Assembly (NCBI RefSeq): GCF_002288305.1
Contig: NZ_CP016779.1
Span: 682,001 to 746,000 of the forward strand
Direction of reading: 5' to 3'
Source of the DNA: Candidatus Nanopelagicus abundans
Lineage (GTDB): Bacteria > Actinomycetota > Actinomycetes > Nanopelagicales > Nanopelagicaceae
DNA: 64,000 nucleotides
The position numbers were made by a program, and so were the translations under genes. Below are positions 53,218-62,114 of this stretch, piece after piece (within the stretch, counting starts at the first letter, position 1; each line of letters begins with the position of its first letter). Below the pieces are notes generated by a model. That model was given only the letters and a program-made list of their open reading frames with translations. It made no database searches and had not been told where the DNA came from.

Positions 53218-54153
53218 CTAGAAGTGCTGGTAACCAGTTTTTTTAATTTCTACACCATCTAGTAACAATTTCCCCTCACCTTTACCAACACTACCTATTT
53301 GAATTCCTAATTCATTGCTCTCATTCTCCTTGCCAACAGTTGCCAGGAAGAAGTGATCCTCACCTCCAGTAAGAATCCAATCAAATACATCTTCATTTAA
53401 TTCTTTCGCAAGCTCTGCAAGATCTTTAAAATCTGCTGCTTGTGAGATTAAATCCTTACTCAGATTAAAATTTACATTTGATGCGTAAGATAAGTGTGCG
53501 GCATCTGTTGCTAACCCATCACTTACATCACACATAGATGTTGCTACTTTGATTAACTTATCTGGTGCTACTAGTTTTGGATTTAAATGAGCCTCAACTA
53601 CATACCTTGGCCGATCTAGTTCTCTATTTAATATTGCAAGTCCGGCAGCAGATAAACCTGTAAGTGATGATAAATAAATCAGATCTCCAACTCTCGCACC
53701 GCTTCGAAGAATTGGTTGAGCTGATAACTCACCAAGAGCGGTAATACTTAAAGTCATTTTCTCAGATTTGCTTAAATCACCACCAATAACAGTTACCTCA
53801 AATTTATCGGCAACAGAGCGAATACCTTTAGCAAGTTCGGTAACCGTCTCGCTATTATTTAATTCACTAATACCAGCTGCTACTAATAAATATTTAGGAA
53901 TAGCCCCCATGGCAAAGATATCGGCAAGATTTGCCGTTGTAAGTTTTGCCCCTATTTGAAATGGTGTGGACCACTTTTTATTAAAGTGAATATCCTCTAC
54001 TGCCATATCTACAGTTGCAACTAACTTGTTATTAGAACTCTTTATAACCGCAGCGTCATCACCGATGCCCACTTGCACCTGGGTTTGAAATGAGGTGTGA
54101 AATAGATCGCGTAAGCGCGCTATCAGCCCTGCTTCAGATTCAATCAATGCCAC
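53218..54153 (-). CDS. thiL: Thiamine-monophosphate kinase
   Basis: Phosphorylates thiamine monophosphate to TPP. The 311 residues have VGIGDDAAVIK near 29, VDMAVEDIHFN near 48, the ANLADIFAMGA motif near 73, VIGGDLSKS near 121, CDVSDGLATDAAHL near 208 and the C-terminal WILTGGEDHFFL motif. Together with the riboswitch-controlled PnuT at 24.9 kb it indicates TPP metabolism. Uptake of phosphorylated or synthesised thiamine both remain possible. Confidence 0.93.
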   Translation of the reverse strand: MALIESEAGLIARLRDLFHTSFQTQVQVGIGDDAAVIKSSNNKLVATVDMAVEDIHFNKKWSTPFQIGAKLTTANLADIFAMGAIPKYLLVAAGISELNNSETVTELAKGIRSVADKFEVTVIGGDLSKSEKMTLSITALGELSAQPILRSGARVGDLIYLSSLTGLSAAGLAILNRELDRPRYVVEAHLNPKLVAPDKLIKVATSMCDVSDGLATDAAHLSYASNVNFNLSKDLISQAADFKDLAELAKELNEDVFDWILTGGEDHFFLATVGKENESNELGIQIGSVGKGEGKLLLDGVEIKKTGYQHF

Positions 54154-54236
54154 TCCCCAATTAACTCGCTATAGGCTACCCTTTAATATCGCTTTGGTTC
54201 ACGGCCGAACTTAAAGCAATAATTGAAAGGCTTCAA

Positions 54237-54473
54237 ATGTCTGTTCAGGCTTACATTCTTATTCAAACTGAAGTTGGTAAGGCTTCCAGTGTTGCAAAAG
54301 CTGTTTCTGCCATTGCTGGCGTAACTATCGCTGAAGGTGTTACCGGTCCTTACGATGTAATCATGCGAGCAGAGTCTGCAAGCATGGAAGATCTAGGTCG
54401 CACAGTTTTAGCAAAGGTGCAAGCAGTTGCTGGCATAACTAGAACTCTTACCTGCCCAGTTACTACTTTTTAA
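54237..54473 (+). CDS. Stand-alone RAM domain (Lrp/AsnC ligand-binding) protein
   Basis: 78 residues corresponding only to the C-terminal effector domain of Lrp/AsnC regulators (AYILIQTEVGKASSVAKAV, GPYDVIMRAE, ITRTLTCPVTTF). No helix-turn-helix is encoded upstream, so it is a naturally single-domain form that is common in actinobacteria near thiL and ddl. It probably forms ring-like oligomers binding a small molecule or another regulator. A GAAAGG ribosome site precedes the ATG. Confidence 0.88.
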   Translation: MSVQAYILIQTEVGKASSVAKAVSAIAGVTIAEGVTGPYDVIMRAESASMEDLGRTVLAKVQAVAGITRTLTCPVTTF

Positions 54474-54712
54474 TTTTCACCAACTATAAGTGGCCTTGCA
54501 CTAGTACATTTAATTAACTCGTCATACGTTGTTGGATAAACTGCATGTGGATGACCTGCTGCTGCCCAAACTACTTCGTAATCATTTAGTGCTTGATCAA
54601 TAATTACTATCTTCGGCTGATTTATCCATCCAATTGGTGCAACGCCCCCTATGGCTTTTGAAACCATTGCTACTGAGGAAATTCTGTATGAGGTTCGAAC
54701 TTGGTCTCTCAT
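54470..54712 (-). pseudogene. Truncated YbaK-type copy (C-terminal half only)
   Basis: An 80-residue reading frame whose last 59 residues match the C-terminal end of the full YbaK gene at 55122-55610 in 45 positions by my count (IGGVAPIGW..., ALNDYEVVWAAAGHPHAVYP). The N-terminal half with the start of the aminoacyl-tRNA-editing fold is missing. It begins 9 bp after the stop of the membrane gene that separates the copies and overlaps the RAM-gene stop by 4 bp. Most likely a duplication remnant; expression as a small protein cannot be excluded. Confidence 0.75.
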
Positions 54713-54721
54713 CGGAAATGC

Positions 54722-55117
54722 CTACGCGGCTACTTCTGTTCTTTTTGTGTCGGATTTCAAAATTCGATAAAAAGCAAATGTAATGATTAATGCGGGAATA
54801 ACGTTCCAACGCTCATTAGCGCTTCGAGATGCTGCATTAGCAAGAATCCCCAAAGCTCCGAGAATTACAAAAGCTTTAACTATCCATTTTGGCTTAACTG
54901 CTATGCCGTAGGAGGAGCGAGTAAAAATCACTACCTGATAAGCAATTAGGGCAAAATTTAAAATGTAAACAATTCTTAGGTAAGTGGGAAAGACCTCAAA
55001 TTGGCCACCAGCTGCGCGATCAAGTGCGTAAGAAGCACCCAACATGACACCACCAACTAAATATAGGTTCCAAGCAAAAGAAGCAAAAACTGCGGTTATA
55101 AAAGTTTTGTTCCTCAT
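54722..55117 (-). CDS. Small membrane protein of unknown function
   Basis: 131 residues with four predicted membrane helices (about 8-32, 46-65, 82-97 and 107-121) and a short basic C-terminus. I do not recognise the family. It sits between the intact YbaK gene (4-bp gap) and its truncated copy, so it was probably part of, or inserted into, the duplicated segment. Confidence 0.65.
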   Translation of the reverse strand: MRNKTFITAVFASFAWNLYLVGGVMLGASYALDRAAGGQFEVFPTYLRIVYILNFALIAYQVVIFTRSSYGIAVKPKWIVKAFVILGALGILANAASRSANERWNVIPALIITFAFYRILKSDTKRTEVAA

Positions 55118-55121
55118 TTAA

Positions 55122-55610
55122 CTATTCTCCTACAATCATTGGTTGCGCACCAGTGCATTGAATCAATTCGACATACGTTGTTGGATACACCGCATGAGGA
55201 TGTCCAGCAGCAGCCCACACAACGTCGTAATCGTTTAGCGCTTCATCAATAAGGATGATTTCTGGCTTTGAAATCCACCCCAATGGGCTCACACCACCTA
55301 TTGAAAATCCTGATTTTTCTTTCACATAATCAGCATCTACTCGGTCTAACTTATCTTCTCCTAATTGCCTTGCAACTAACTCAGTATCAACACGATGCCT
55401 ACCTGATGTAATAACTAATAGCGGGCTTTGATCAGGTAGTTTAAAAATAATTGATGAAGCAATCTGACCAACTTCGATACCTAAAGCTGCTGCTGCCTCA
55501 GCTGCGCTCCGAGCACTATCTGCTAAAACCTTAATCTGCCCCTTAGCACCAATACTTATCAAAGCTTGTTGTACTCGTTTAACAGCAGATTTTTCTAAAA
55601 CTCCATCCAT
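55122..55610 (-). CDS. YbaK/EbsC-type aminoacyl-tRNA deacylase
   Basis: Free-standing editing-domain protein of 162 residues from the YbaK/ProX-like superfamily, which hydrolyses mischarged tRNAs (often Ala- or Cys-tRNA-Pro). The FKLPDQSPLLVITSGRHRVD segment, the IGGVSPLGW motif and the AAAGHPHAVYPTT motif are typical. The lysine expected in the active site is not certain from reading. ATG 55610 follows a TTG possibility; the ddl stop is 3 bp away. A truncated copy lies 400 bp downstream. Confidence 0.82.
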   Translation of the reverse strand: MDGVLEKSAVKRVQQALISIGAKGQIKVLADSARSAAEAAAALGIEVGQIASSIIFKLPDQSPLLVITSGRHRVDTELVARQLGEDKLDRVDADYVKEKSGFSIGGVSPLGWISKPEIILIDEALNDYDVVWAAAGHPHAVYPTTYVELIQCTGAQPMIVGE

Positions 55611-55613
55611 CAA

Positions 55614-56657
55614 TTACCTAGTTACATTTATTGAAAGCTTTTGAGCAGTTTCAATTAACTTAGTTATGAGTTGCTGATATGAAATACCGGTTTTCTCAAT
55701 TAACTTTGGATAAACCGAGGTTGGAGTGAAGCCAGGCATAGTATTGATTTCATTAATTATGATCTGATTATCACTTGAATAGAAGAAATCAATTCTGGCC
55801 AATCCTTCACACCCAACTGCGCTAAATGCAAGTAAGGCAGCTTTTTGAATTTTTTCTTCAATGCCGGCTGGAAGAATTGCTGGTGATACAAGTTGCATAG
55901 AATTATCTAAATACTTAGCCTGAAAATCATAAAACTCATACTTATCTGAAATTACAATTTCTCCAACTGGTGATGTAGATAATTTGCCGTCTGCTTGCAA
56001 GACTGCGCATTCAATTTCTTTTCCAATTATTGCCTGCTCAATTATCACCTTAGTGTCAAAAGTCAGTGCGTGCTCAACAGCTGCAGTTAACTCAGTTGCT
56101 GCTTTAACTTTTGTTGTACCACGGCTTGAGCCACTTCTAGCTGGTTTAACAAATAGTGGATATTTAAGACTGCTTGGTAGTTCAAATTTTGAAGATGTTA
56201 CAACTGTGCCTGCTGCAACATTTAAACCAGCAGATGCGAAAATAGGCTTTGCATAGGATTTATCCATACTTACCGCACACGCTAAAACACCTGAACCAAC
56301 GTAGCGCTGCCCAATCATTTCAAAAAGCCCTTGGATAGTTCCATCTTCTCCATATGGTCCATGCAGAATCGGAAATGCAACATCGATTGCTAGGTTTTTC
56401 CCGCCAGAAAATAAACCTTGGCTAGTAACACTTATCTCTACTCCAGATTCTGGCACTACGGGTAAGGCACCATTTTGAATGATAAAACTTGTATCAGCTG
56501 GCAGAAGAAGCCATTTACCTGATTTAGTAATTCCAATTAGTACTGGTTCAAATTTATTTCGATCTATTGCGCCAAGAATTCCATTTGCTGAAACACATGA
56601 AATTTCATGCTCACTACTTTTCCCACCACATATAATTCCAACTCTAACTTTACTCAT
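55614..56657 (-). CDS. ddl: D-alanine:D-alanine ligase
   Basis: ATP-grasp enzyme making the D-Ala-D-Ala dipeptide used by MurF. VGIICGGKSSEHEISCVSA is the N-terminal signature, HGPYGEDGTIQGLFE near residue 95 binds substrate, VKPARSGSSRGTTKV near 170 and INEINTMPGFTPTSVYP near 310 complete the ATP-grasp site. 347 residues. The start overlaps the gpsA stop as TAATG. Confidence 0.95.
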   Translation of the reverse strand: MSKVRVGIICGGKSSEHEISCVSANGILGAIDRNKFEPVLIGITKSGKWLLLPADTSFIIQNGALPVVPESGVEISVTSQGLFSGGKNLAIDVAFPILHGPYGEDGTIQGLFEMIGQRYVGSGVLACAVSMDKSYAKPIFASAGLNVAAGTVVTSSKFELPSSLKYPLFVKPARSGSSRGTTKVKAATELTAAVEHALTFDTKVIIEQAIIGKEIECAVLQADGKLSTSPVGEIVISDKYEFYDFQAKYLDNSMQLVSPAILPAGIEEKIQKAALLAFSAVGCEGLARIDFFYSSDNQIIINEINTMPGFTPTSVYPKLIEKTGISYQQLITKLIETAQKLSINVTR

Positions 56658-57655
56658 TAAATATCTGCCTTAATACTTACTTTCATTAATCTATCAACTG
56701 CATCTTTTGGATTTAATGTACCGGCAACGACATCTGAAACTACCTCGATTATTGGTGCTTCTACTCCTACTCGATGTGCAAGTTCTAGCATCGCACCTGC
56801 TGAATAAACACCCTCAACTGTTTTAACAACCTGAGCTCTAGCTTTAGTGATTGAACCAGTTTTTCCTAATACCTCACCAAAACTTCTATTTCTCGACAGA
56901 GGTGATTGCGCACTTGCTACGAGATCACCAATTCCAGCAAGTCCTAAGAAGGTAAGAGGATTAGCGCCATATGCCTCACCTAATTTAGCAACCTCAGCTA
57001 GCCCCCGAGTAATCATTAATCCTTGAGTATTCTCGCCATATCCCATACCAACTGCAATACCAACTGCAAGTGCAATCACGCTTTTAGCTGCGCCAGCAAA
57101 TTCACAACCAATCAAGTCAGATGATGGGTAGATTCTAAAATAATTAGTTGAAAACATTTCAACCATTAAATCAATATTTTTTTGATTTTCAGATGCGGCA
57201 ACTGCGCCAGCTGGCTGTCTCATAATAATTTCACTAGCTAAGTTTGGTCCAGTAATTATTCCTAATCTTGATTGATCTACTGCTAACACGTCTTGGACAA
57301 CCTCAGTCATTCTAAATTGGGTTTCAACTTCTATACCTTTTAAGGTGCTTATAATTGGTAATTCCTCTGGAAAAAACCCCTTCCAATTTACTAAATTCTC
57401 TCGCAATGTTTGAGCTGGAATTGCTAGTAAAATTACCTCAGCAAACTCAAGTGCAGCTTTAATATCGGTAGTTGCTCTTAACTCTTTTGGTAGATCAATT
57501 CCTTTTAAAAACCTCCGATTTGAATGGCGACGATTTATTTCTCGTACTACTTTTTTGTTTCGCCCCCAAATTAAAACCTGCTGACCAGAATCAACCATTA
57601 CCTGACCAAGTGTTGTTCCCCATGCTCCAGAACCTAAGACAGCAACTTTTTTCAT
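56657..57655 (-). CDS. gpsA: Glycerol-3-phosphate dehydrogenase (NAD(P)+)
   Basis: Makes sn-glycerol 3-phosphate for phospholipid synthesis. The NAD(P)-binding start is VAVLGSGAWGTTLGQVMVDS, the GPNLASEI and CEFAGAAKSVIALAVG motifs with the catalytic lysine follow, then GLAGIGDLVASAQSPLSRNR near 245. 332 residues. Translationally coupled to plsC upstream (ATGA) and ddl downstream, a lipid/cell-wall group. Confidence 0.95.
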   Translation of the reverse strand: MKKVAVLGSGAWGTTLGQVMVDSGQQVLIWGRNKKVVREINRRHSNRRFLKGIDLPKELRATTDIKAALEFAEVILLAIPAQTLRENLVNWKGFFPEELPIISTLKGIEVETQFRMTEVVQDVLAVDQSRLGIITGPNLASEIIMRQPAGAVAASENQKNIDLMVEMFSTNYFRIYPSSDLIGCEFAGAAKSVIALAVGIAVGMGYGENTQGLMITRGLAEVAKLGEAYGANPLTFLGLAGIGDLVASAQSPLSRNRSFGEVLGKTGSITKARAQVVKTVEGVYSAGAMLELAHRVGVEAPIIEVVSDVVAGTLNPKDAVDRLMKVSIKADI

Positions 57656-58434
57656 TTTACTTCTTTCTTAAAATTACCAGTTCGAGGTAGGGCTGATTTT
57701 TTTGGATCAAATACCTCAAACGGTGCTTTCTCACCCCGAATATCTTCTAACAATTTAGTGATTGCACTCATCACATAAGCAGTTGCTTCTTCAACTGCAA
57801 CTGGATCCTCTGCTTTTCCATACCATTTTGAAAAATCAAGTGGTGTTCCAGCTTGAATGATTACCTTTGTACGTGGAAATAACTTTGGCTTTTTTGAATA
57901 TGCTGGCAAAATCTTTTGTGCACCCCACTGCGCGCATGGGATAACTGGAACTTGGGTAAGAATTGCAAGGCGAGCAATTCCGGTCTTAGCCTTCATGGGC
58001 CAGTAGTTAGCATCTCGAGTTAGTGTTCCTTCTGGATAGACACCTAGTAAATGGCCAGCTTTTAAAAATGCAATCGCATGTTGAAGTGCGTCTGAGGCAA
58101 CACTGGTCTCGCGTTCAACTGGAATCTGACCCGCACCAAGTAAAACTCGCCCAATAATTGGCAGTTTAAAAAGTGACGCCTTACCTAAATACCTTGGTGC
58201 TCTGCCATTGTCATATAAAAAATGTGTAAAAAGAAGTGGATCTACATATGAGATGTGATTACAAACTGCAATTGCTGCTCCACTTTTTGGTAAATTTTCT
58301 ACGCCACGCCAATCCCGCTTAGCGATTAAATTTAAGAGCGGCCTAACTAAATCTGCACCAAATCGAAACCAACTAGTTACACCTAATGGTTTTCCGCTAG
58401 GGGGTGCATAGGAAATCTTCAGATCTGTAGACAC
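57652..58434 (-). CDS. plsC: 1-acyl-glycerol-3-phosphate acyltransferase
   Basis: Acylates lysophosphatidic acid to phosphatidic acid. The HX4D motif is CNHISYVDPLLF near residue 56 and the second block YPEGTLTRD lies near 134. A GTG start gives 260 residues with a C-terminal KSALPRTGNFKK tail. Overlaps gpsA by 4 bp, which provides its substrate. The cofC gene often found here in F420-producing actinobacteria is absent. Confidence 0.92.
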   Translation of the reverse strand: MSTDLKISYAPPSGKPLGVTSWFRFGADLVRPLLNLIAKRDWRGVENLPKSGAAIAVCNHISYVDPLLFTHFLYDNGRAPRYLGKASLFKLPIIGRVLLGAGQIPVERETSVASDALQHAIAFLKAGHLLGVYPEGTLTRDANYWPMKAKTGIARLAILTQVPVIPCAQWGAQKILPAYSKKPKLFPRTKVIIQAGTPLDFSKWYGKAEDPVAVEEATAYVMSAITKLLEDIRGEKAPFEVFDPKKSALPRTGNFKKEVK

Positions 58435-58479
58435 AACTTAATTCTACGACTATTACCGTTATTGGCCATAAATGAGCGT

Positions 58480-58512
58480 AAAAAACGGGACCTCATAGAT
58501 GAGATCCCGTTA
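58480..58512 (-). terminator. Intrinsic terminator after hup
   Basis: On the minus strand, AACGGGATCTCAT pairs with ATGAGGTCCCGTT (one mismatched step) and runs into six T. It lies just after the HU stop and separates it from plsC. Confidence 0.85.
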
Positions 58513-58526
58513 ATTAATTTACTTTT

Positions 58527-58931
58527 TTAGCGACGCTTTGACTTCTTCGCTTTTCTAGCAGGCTTACGAGAAACCTTCTTTGCCTTGCCAGCTTTCTTAG
58601 CAGCCTTTACTGGCGCTACTTTTGCTGGTGGTGTTGGTGCTGCACCTAATTTACGTGCGCCAGAGATAACTTCTTTCAAACCCTTTGCAGGTAGAAAGCG
58701 AACCTTCTTGCTGGCTTTAATCTGAATTGATTCACCGGTAAATGGATTACGTCCCTTACGTGCTGGACGATCAACTTTCTTAAACTTACCGAAATCATTA
58801 ATCATTACATCTTCACCCTTTGAGATATTGCGAACTACCGCATCAAAAACAACCTCAATAGCGCGAGCAGCTTCTTTCTTACTATCACCAAATTGTGGTG
58901 CTAGGTAAGCGATGAACTGGGCCTTGTTCAT
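58527..58931 (-). CDS. hup: HU-type nucleoid protein with lysine-rich tail
   Basis: Dimeric DNA-bending protein. Residues 1-92 are a normal HU fold (MNKAQFIAYLAPQFGDSKKE, VMINDFGKFKKVDRPARKGRNPFTG). The last 40 residues form a Pro/Ala/Lys/Arg tail (KAAKKAGKAKKVSRKPARKA) like that of mycobacterial HupB, reminiscent of histone H1 tails. 134 residues. A strong terminator follows and a candidate -10 element lies 113 bp upstream. Confidence 0.94.
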   Translation of the reverse strand: MNKAQFIAYLAPQFGDSKKEAARAIEVVFDAVVRNISKGEDVMINDFGKFKKVDRPARKGRNPFTGESIQIKASKKVRFLPAKGLKEVISGARKLGAAPTPPAKVAPVKAAKKAGKAKKVSRKPARKAKKSKRR

Positions 58932-59043
58932 AATTTCCCCTTATTTACGCATAAACATTAAGCGTTTGCTTAACTAGGGTTAATCTATGGGGTGATGTGA
59001 AATAGTTTGGTTAATTAAATCGGTGTGTCGGCATCAAATTCTT

Positions 59044-59049
59044 ATTATA
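59044..59049 (-). promoter_or_regulatory. Candidate -10 element for hup
   Basis: A perfect TATAAT on the minus strand, 113 nt ahead of the hup start in the 175-bp gap to leuD. No convincing -35 box is 16-18 bp upstream. The long, A/T-rich leader that would result holds no structure I recognise. Confidence 0.3.
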
Positions 59050-59076
59050 AATCAAGGTTTTTTAAGGAAGTTTGCT

Positions 59077-59103
59077 AAACTCTAAAGAATTACTTTAGAG
59101 TTT
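59077..59103 (-). terminator. Hairpin 3' of leuD, possible terminator
   Basis: An 11-bp perfect inverted repeat (AAACTCTAAAG / CTTTAGAGTTT, 5-nt loop) starts 3 bp beyond the leuD stop. It lacks an immediate T-run on the minus strand, so it may act as an mRNA 3'-end stabiliser or weak terminator. Confidence 0.4.
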
Positions 59104-59106
59104 AAC

Positions 59107-59703
59107 TTAACGAATTGGTAGTGTTTTAGGCTTAAAACTCAATCTTTTTTCTTCAAACTTTGTTACCTCATCAATTTTTGTAAAGGTCAACCCAATATCA
59201 TCTAAGCCTTCCATTAGTCGCCATCTGGTGTAATCATCGATGGCAAAGGCGATGCTTGCTGTGTCATATGAGACTGTCTTAGCCTCTAAATCAACAGTTA
59301 TTTTGGTATCAGGTGCGCTTTCTACTTTTTTCCAAATTTTTTCAATCTCATCCTGTGGCAAAATAACTGTTAATAGCCCCATCTTTTGTGAATTACCTCG
59401 GAAGATGTCGGCAAATCTGCTGGATAAAACAACTTTAAAGCCATAATTTTGCAAAGCCCAAACCGCATGCTCTCTAGATGAGCCTGTACCAAAATCAGGG
59501 CCTACAACTAAAACTGTTGCACTCTTATATTGAGGTTGATTTAACTCAAATGTTGGATCATTGCGCCAGGCGGCAAATAGCCCATCTTCAAAACCGTTCT
59601 TAGTAATCCGCTTTAGATAAACAGCTGGGATTATTTGATCGGTATCAACATTGCTACGGCGCAGCGGTAAGGCGCTGCCGGTATGTTTAACAAATTTTTC
59701 CAT
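59107..59703 (-). CDS. leuD: 3-isopropylmalate dehydratase small subunit
   Basis: Swivelling small subunit of the leucine-pathway isomerase. [21 protein letters not shown] is the N-terminal substrate-binding segment, [17 protein letters not shown] near residue 70 is the family signature and [11 protein letters not shown] near 105 follows. 198 residues. It starts 1 bp after the leuC stop and is the second gene of leuCD. Confidence 0.95.
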   Translation of the reverse strand: MEKFVKHTGSALPLRRSNVDTDQIIPAVYLKRITKNGFEDGLFAAWRNDPTFELNQPQYKSATVLVVGPDFGTGSSREHAVWALQNYGFKVVLSSRFADIFRGNSQKMGLLTVILPQDEIEKIWKKVESAPDTKITVDLEAKTVSYDTASIAFAIDDYTRWRLMEGLDDIGLTFTKIDEVTKFEEKRLSFKPKTLPIR

Positions 59704-59704
59704 G

Positions 59705-61102
59705 TTACAAATCCGCCGGTGAGGCTAATGTGCCCTTTAAAGCGGTAGCTGCTGCTACCAAAGGGCTAACTAAGTGGGTGCGGCCGCCCTTTCCTTGTCT
59801 GCCTTCAAAGTTACGGTTACTAGTAGATGCTGCTCGCTCACCTGGCTTTAGTTGATCAGGATTCATTCCTAGGCACATAGAGCAACCAGCACTGCGCCAT
59901 TCAGCGCCAGCATCTAGAAACACTTTATCTAAGCCTTCAGCTTCTGCTTGCAATCTAACTCGAGCAGAGCCTGGCACAACTAAAAGCCTAAGTGTTGATG
60001 CAATCTTTTTTCCTTTTAAAATATCAGCGGCAGATCTTAAATCTTCAATCCGTCCATTTGTACAAGAACCTAAGAAAACAGTATCTACTTTAATTGATTT
60101 AAGCGGAGTCCCTGGTTTTAAATCCATATACTCTAAAGCGCGTTCAGCTGCTCCGCGATCTTCAGCATTACTTAAATCTGCTGGGTTTGGCACAGATCCA
60201 CTAAGTGGCAAACCTTGACCTGGATTAGTTCCCCAGGTTACAAATGGTGCTAATTCATCAGCATTTAAGTTAATTTCTTTATCAAATTTTGCATCAGCAT
60301 CAGTAGATAATGTTTTCCAATAAGTAAGAGCGGCATCCCAATCAGCTCCTGCTGGTGCGTGAGGCTTTGTCTTAACATAATCAAATGTTGTTTGATCAGG
60401 TGCAATTAAACCTGCTCTAGCACCGGCCTCAATTGACATGTTACAAATTGTCATACGAGCCTCCATTGAAAGCACTCTAATTGCACTACCTCGGTACTCA
60501 AGAATGTAACCCTGGCCACCACCAGTTCCAATTTTTGCAATTACTGCCAAAATAATATCTTTGCTAGTCACTCCTGGTTTTAATGTGCCTTCAACATTTA
60601 TTGCCATAGTCTTTGGTCGAAGTAATGGCAAGGTTTGAGTTGCAAGAACATGCTCAACCTCACTTGTACCAATTCCAAATGCTAACGCTCCAAAAGCTCC
60701 ATGAGTTGAGGTGTGTGAATCCCCGCAAACAATTGTCATACCTGGTTGAGTTATACCCAGTTGTGGTCCAACCACATGCACAATTCCCTGCTCAACATCA
60801 CCTAGTGAATGTATTCGTACACCAAACTCAGCACAATTTTTTCGAAGAGTATCTACTTGCAATTTTGAAACGGGATCAGCAATCGGTTTATCAATATTAA
60901 GAGTAGGAACATTGTGGTCTTCAGTTGCAATAGTTAATTCAGGCCGGCGCACCTTTCGATTTGCAAGGCGCAGGCCATCAAATGCTTGTGGGCTAGTTAC
61001 TTCATGAATTAAATGTAGGTCAATGTAAAGTAGATCTGGTTCACCCACTTTTGAGCTGACAATATGCTCAGTCCAAATCTTCTCCGCTAACGTCTTACCC
61101 AT
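59705..61102 (-). CDS. leuC: 3-isopropylmalate dehydratase large subunit
   Basis: [4Fe-4S] aconitase-family subunit that isomerises 2- to 3-isopropylmalate with Leu[14 protein letters not shown] is the start; cluster ligands are the cysteine in [12 protein letters not shown] near residue 347 and the pair in [12 protein letters not shown] near 408. [15 protein letters not shown] lies near 126. 465 residues. It is divergent from an NdgR-type regulator 75 bp away, which probably controls it. Confidence 0.95.
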   Translation of the reverse strand: MGKTLAEKIWTEHIVSSKVGEPDLLYIDLHLIHEVTSPQAFDGLRLANRKVRRPELTIATEDHNVPTLNIDKPIADPVSKLQVDTLRKNCAEFGVRIHSLGDVEQGIVHVVGPQLGITQPGMTIVCGDSHTSTHGAFGALAFGIGTSEVEHVLATQTLPLLRPKTMAINVEGTLKPGVTSKDIILAVIAKIGTGGGQGYILEYRGSAIRVLSMEARMTICNMSIEAGARAGLIAPDQTTFDYVKTKPHAPAGADWDAALTYWKTLSTDADAKFDKEINLNADELAPFVTWGTNPGQGLPLSGSVPNPADLSNAEDRGAAERALEYMDLKPGTPLKSIKVDTVFLGSCTNGRIEDLRSAADILKGKKIASTLRLLVVPGSARVRLQAEAEGLDKVFLDAGAEWRSAGCSMCLGMNPDQLKPGERAASTSNRNFEGRQGKGGRTHLVSPLVAAATALKGTLASPADL

Positions 61103-61177
61103 TTCCTACTTACTCCCTTATCTTGCAAAATATTCACTAGATTTGCTTCTCACCTAATGAGATGGCATTATCAGAGT

Positions 61178-61900
61178 GTGGACAAGAAGAATAGCGGAGT
61201 TGGTGTATTAGACAAAGCCTTACGCATCCTTGCCGCATTAGAGGCCGGTCCGCAATCATTAAGTGAACTTGTTGCCACCACCGCCATTGCAAGACCTACC
61301 GCCCATCGATTAGCCGTCGCCCTTGAGCACCACCGATTAGTTAGTAGGGATTTTTCTGGTCGATTTATTTTAGGCACCCGCTCATCTGAGTTGGCTGCAG
61401 CAGCTGGTGAGGATAAGTTACTAGCAATTGCAACACCTGCCCTTACTGCACTTAGAGATGCAACTAGTGAGAGCGCACAGCTCTACCGCCGGCAAGGTGA
61501 TCTACGAATTTGCGTAGCTACTGCAGAGCGATTAACCGGATTAAGAGATTCTGTCCCAGTTGGCACTGTATTTACTATGCAGGCTGGCTCTGCTGCTCAG
61601 ATTTTACTTGCGTGGGAGGACCCAGAAAAACTTCATCGTGGATTAGTAAATGCAAAATTTACAGCAGCAAATCTTGCCGCTGTTCGCCGCCGTGGTTGGG
61701 CGCAATCAGTTGGTGAGCGAGAGGCTGGGGTGGCATCAGTTTCAGCACCTGTTCGTGGACCAAATAATAAAGTAATTGCTGCGGTAAGTATTAGTGGGCC
61801 AATGGAAAGATTAAGTCGTCAGCCAGGCAGGCTTCACGCTGCAGCAATTGTTGCTACTGCTGCAAGATTAAGTGACTACTTACTAAAAAATAATAAGTAA
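61178..61900 (+). CDS. ndgR: IclR-family regulator, NdgR/LtbR type
   Basis: Winged-helix regulator of 240 residues that in Streptomyces (NdgR) and Corynebacterium (LtbR) controls leuCD and other amino-acid genes. I start at GTG 61178, giving a DKKNSGVGVLDKALRIL N-terminus that fits the family; an ATG 21 bp upstream is less likely. The helix-turn-helix covers about 20-60 (SLSELVATTAIARPTAHRLA) and the IclR effector domain follows. Divergent position to leuC supports the function. Confidence 0.9.
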   Translation: MDKKNSGVGVLDKALRILAALEAGPQSLSELVATTAIARPTAHRLAVALEHHRLVSRDFSGRFILGTRSSELAAAAGEDKLLAIATPALTALRDATSESAQLYRRQGDLRICVATAERLTGLRDSVPVGTVFTMQAGSAAQILLAWEDPEKLHRGLVNAKFTAANLAAVRRRGWAQSVGEREAGVASVSAPVRGPNNKVIAAVSISGPMERLSRQPGRLHAAAIVATAARLSDYLLKNNK

Positions 61901-61904
61901 GTAG
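61876..61904. other. Perfect 9-bp inverted repeat at the ndgR/tRNA-Glu junction
   Basis: CTACTTACT and AGTAAGTAG flank an A-rich 11-nt loop. It overlaps the ndgR stop and the last three bases of the tRNA-Glu 3' end. It could end both convergent transcripts, but neither side has a T-run beyond the stem. Confidence 0.4.
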
Positions 61905-61974
61905 CTCCGAGGGGATTCGAACCCCCGTAGCTGGCTTGAGAAGCCAGAGTCCTAGGCCACTAGACGACGGAGCC
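61902..61974 (-). tRNA. tRNA-Glu (anticodon CTC)
   Basis: 73-nt cloverleaf on the minus strand. Acceptor GGCTCCG/CGGAGCT, anticodon arm CTGGC-TTCTCAA-GCCAG with anticodon CTC, and the T-arm GGGGGTTCGAATCCCC. The 3' CCA is not encoded. It follows tRNA-Gln and gltX on the same strand. Confidence 0.96.
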
Positions 61975-61998
61975 GTACGGTAGAACATAAATAAATCG

Positions 61999-62070
61999 CT
62001 GGGGTACCAGGACTCGAACCTAGACAAGCTGAACCAGAATCAGCTGGGCTGCCAATTACCCCATACCCCA
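61999..62070 (-). tRNA. tRNA-Gln (anticodon CTG)
   Basis: 72-nt cloverleaf on the minus strand. Acceptor TGGGGTA/TACCCCA with discriminator G, anticodon arm GCTGA-TTCTGGT-TCAGC with anticodon CTG, T-arm with GGTTCGAGTCC. CCA is not encoded. It lies 44 bp after gltX; if Glu-tRNA-Gln is formed by a non-discriminating GltX and then amidated, as is usual in actinobacteria, the cluster is a functional group. Confidence 0.95.
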
Positions 62071-62114
62071 TTATTTATTTTTAATGCAGGGATAAGAATA
62101 CCCTGCACCACAAT

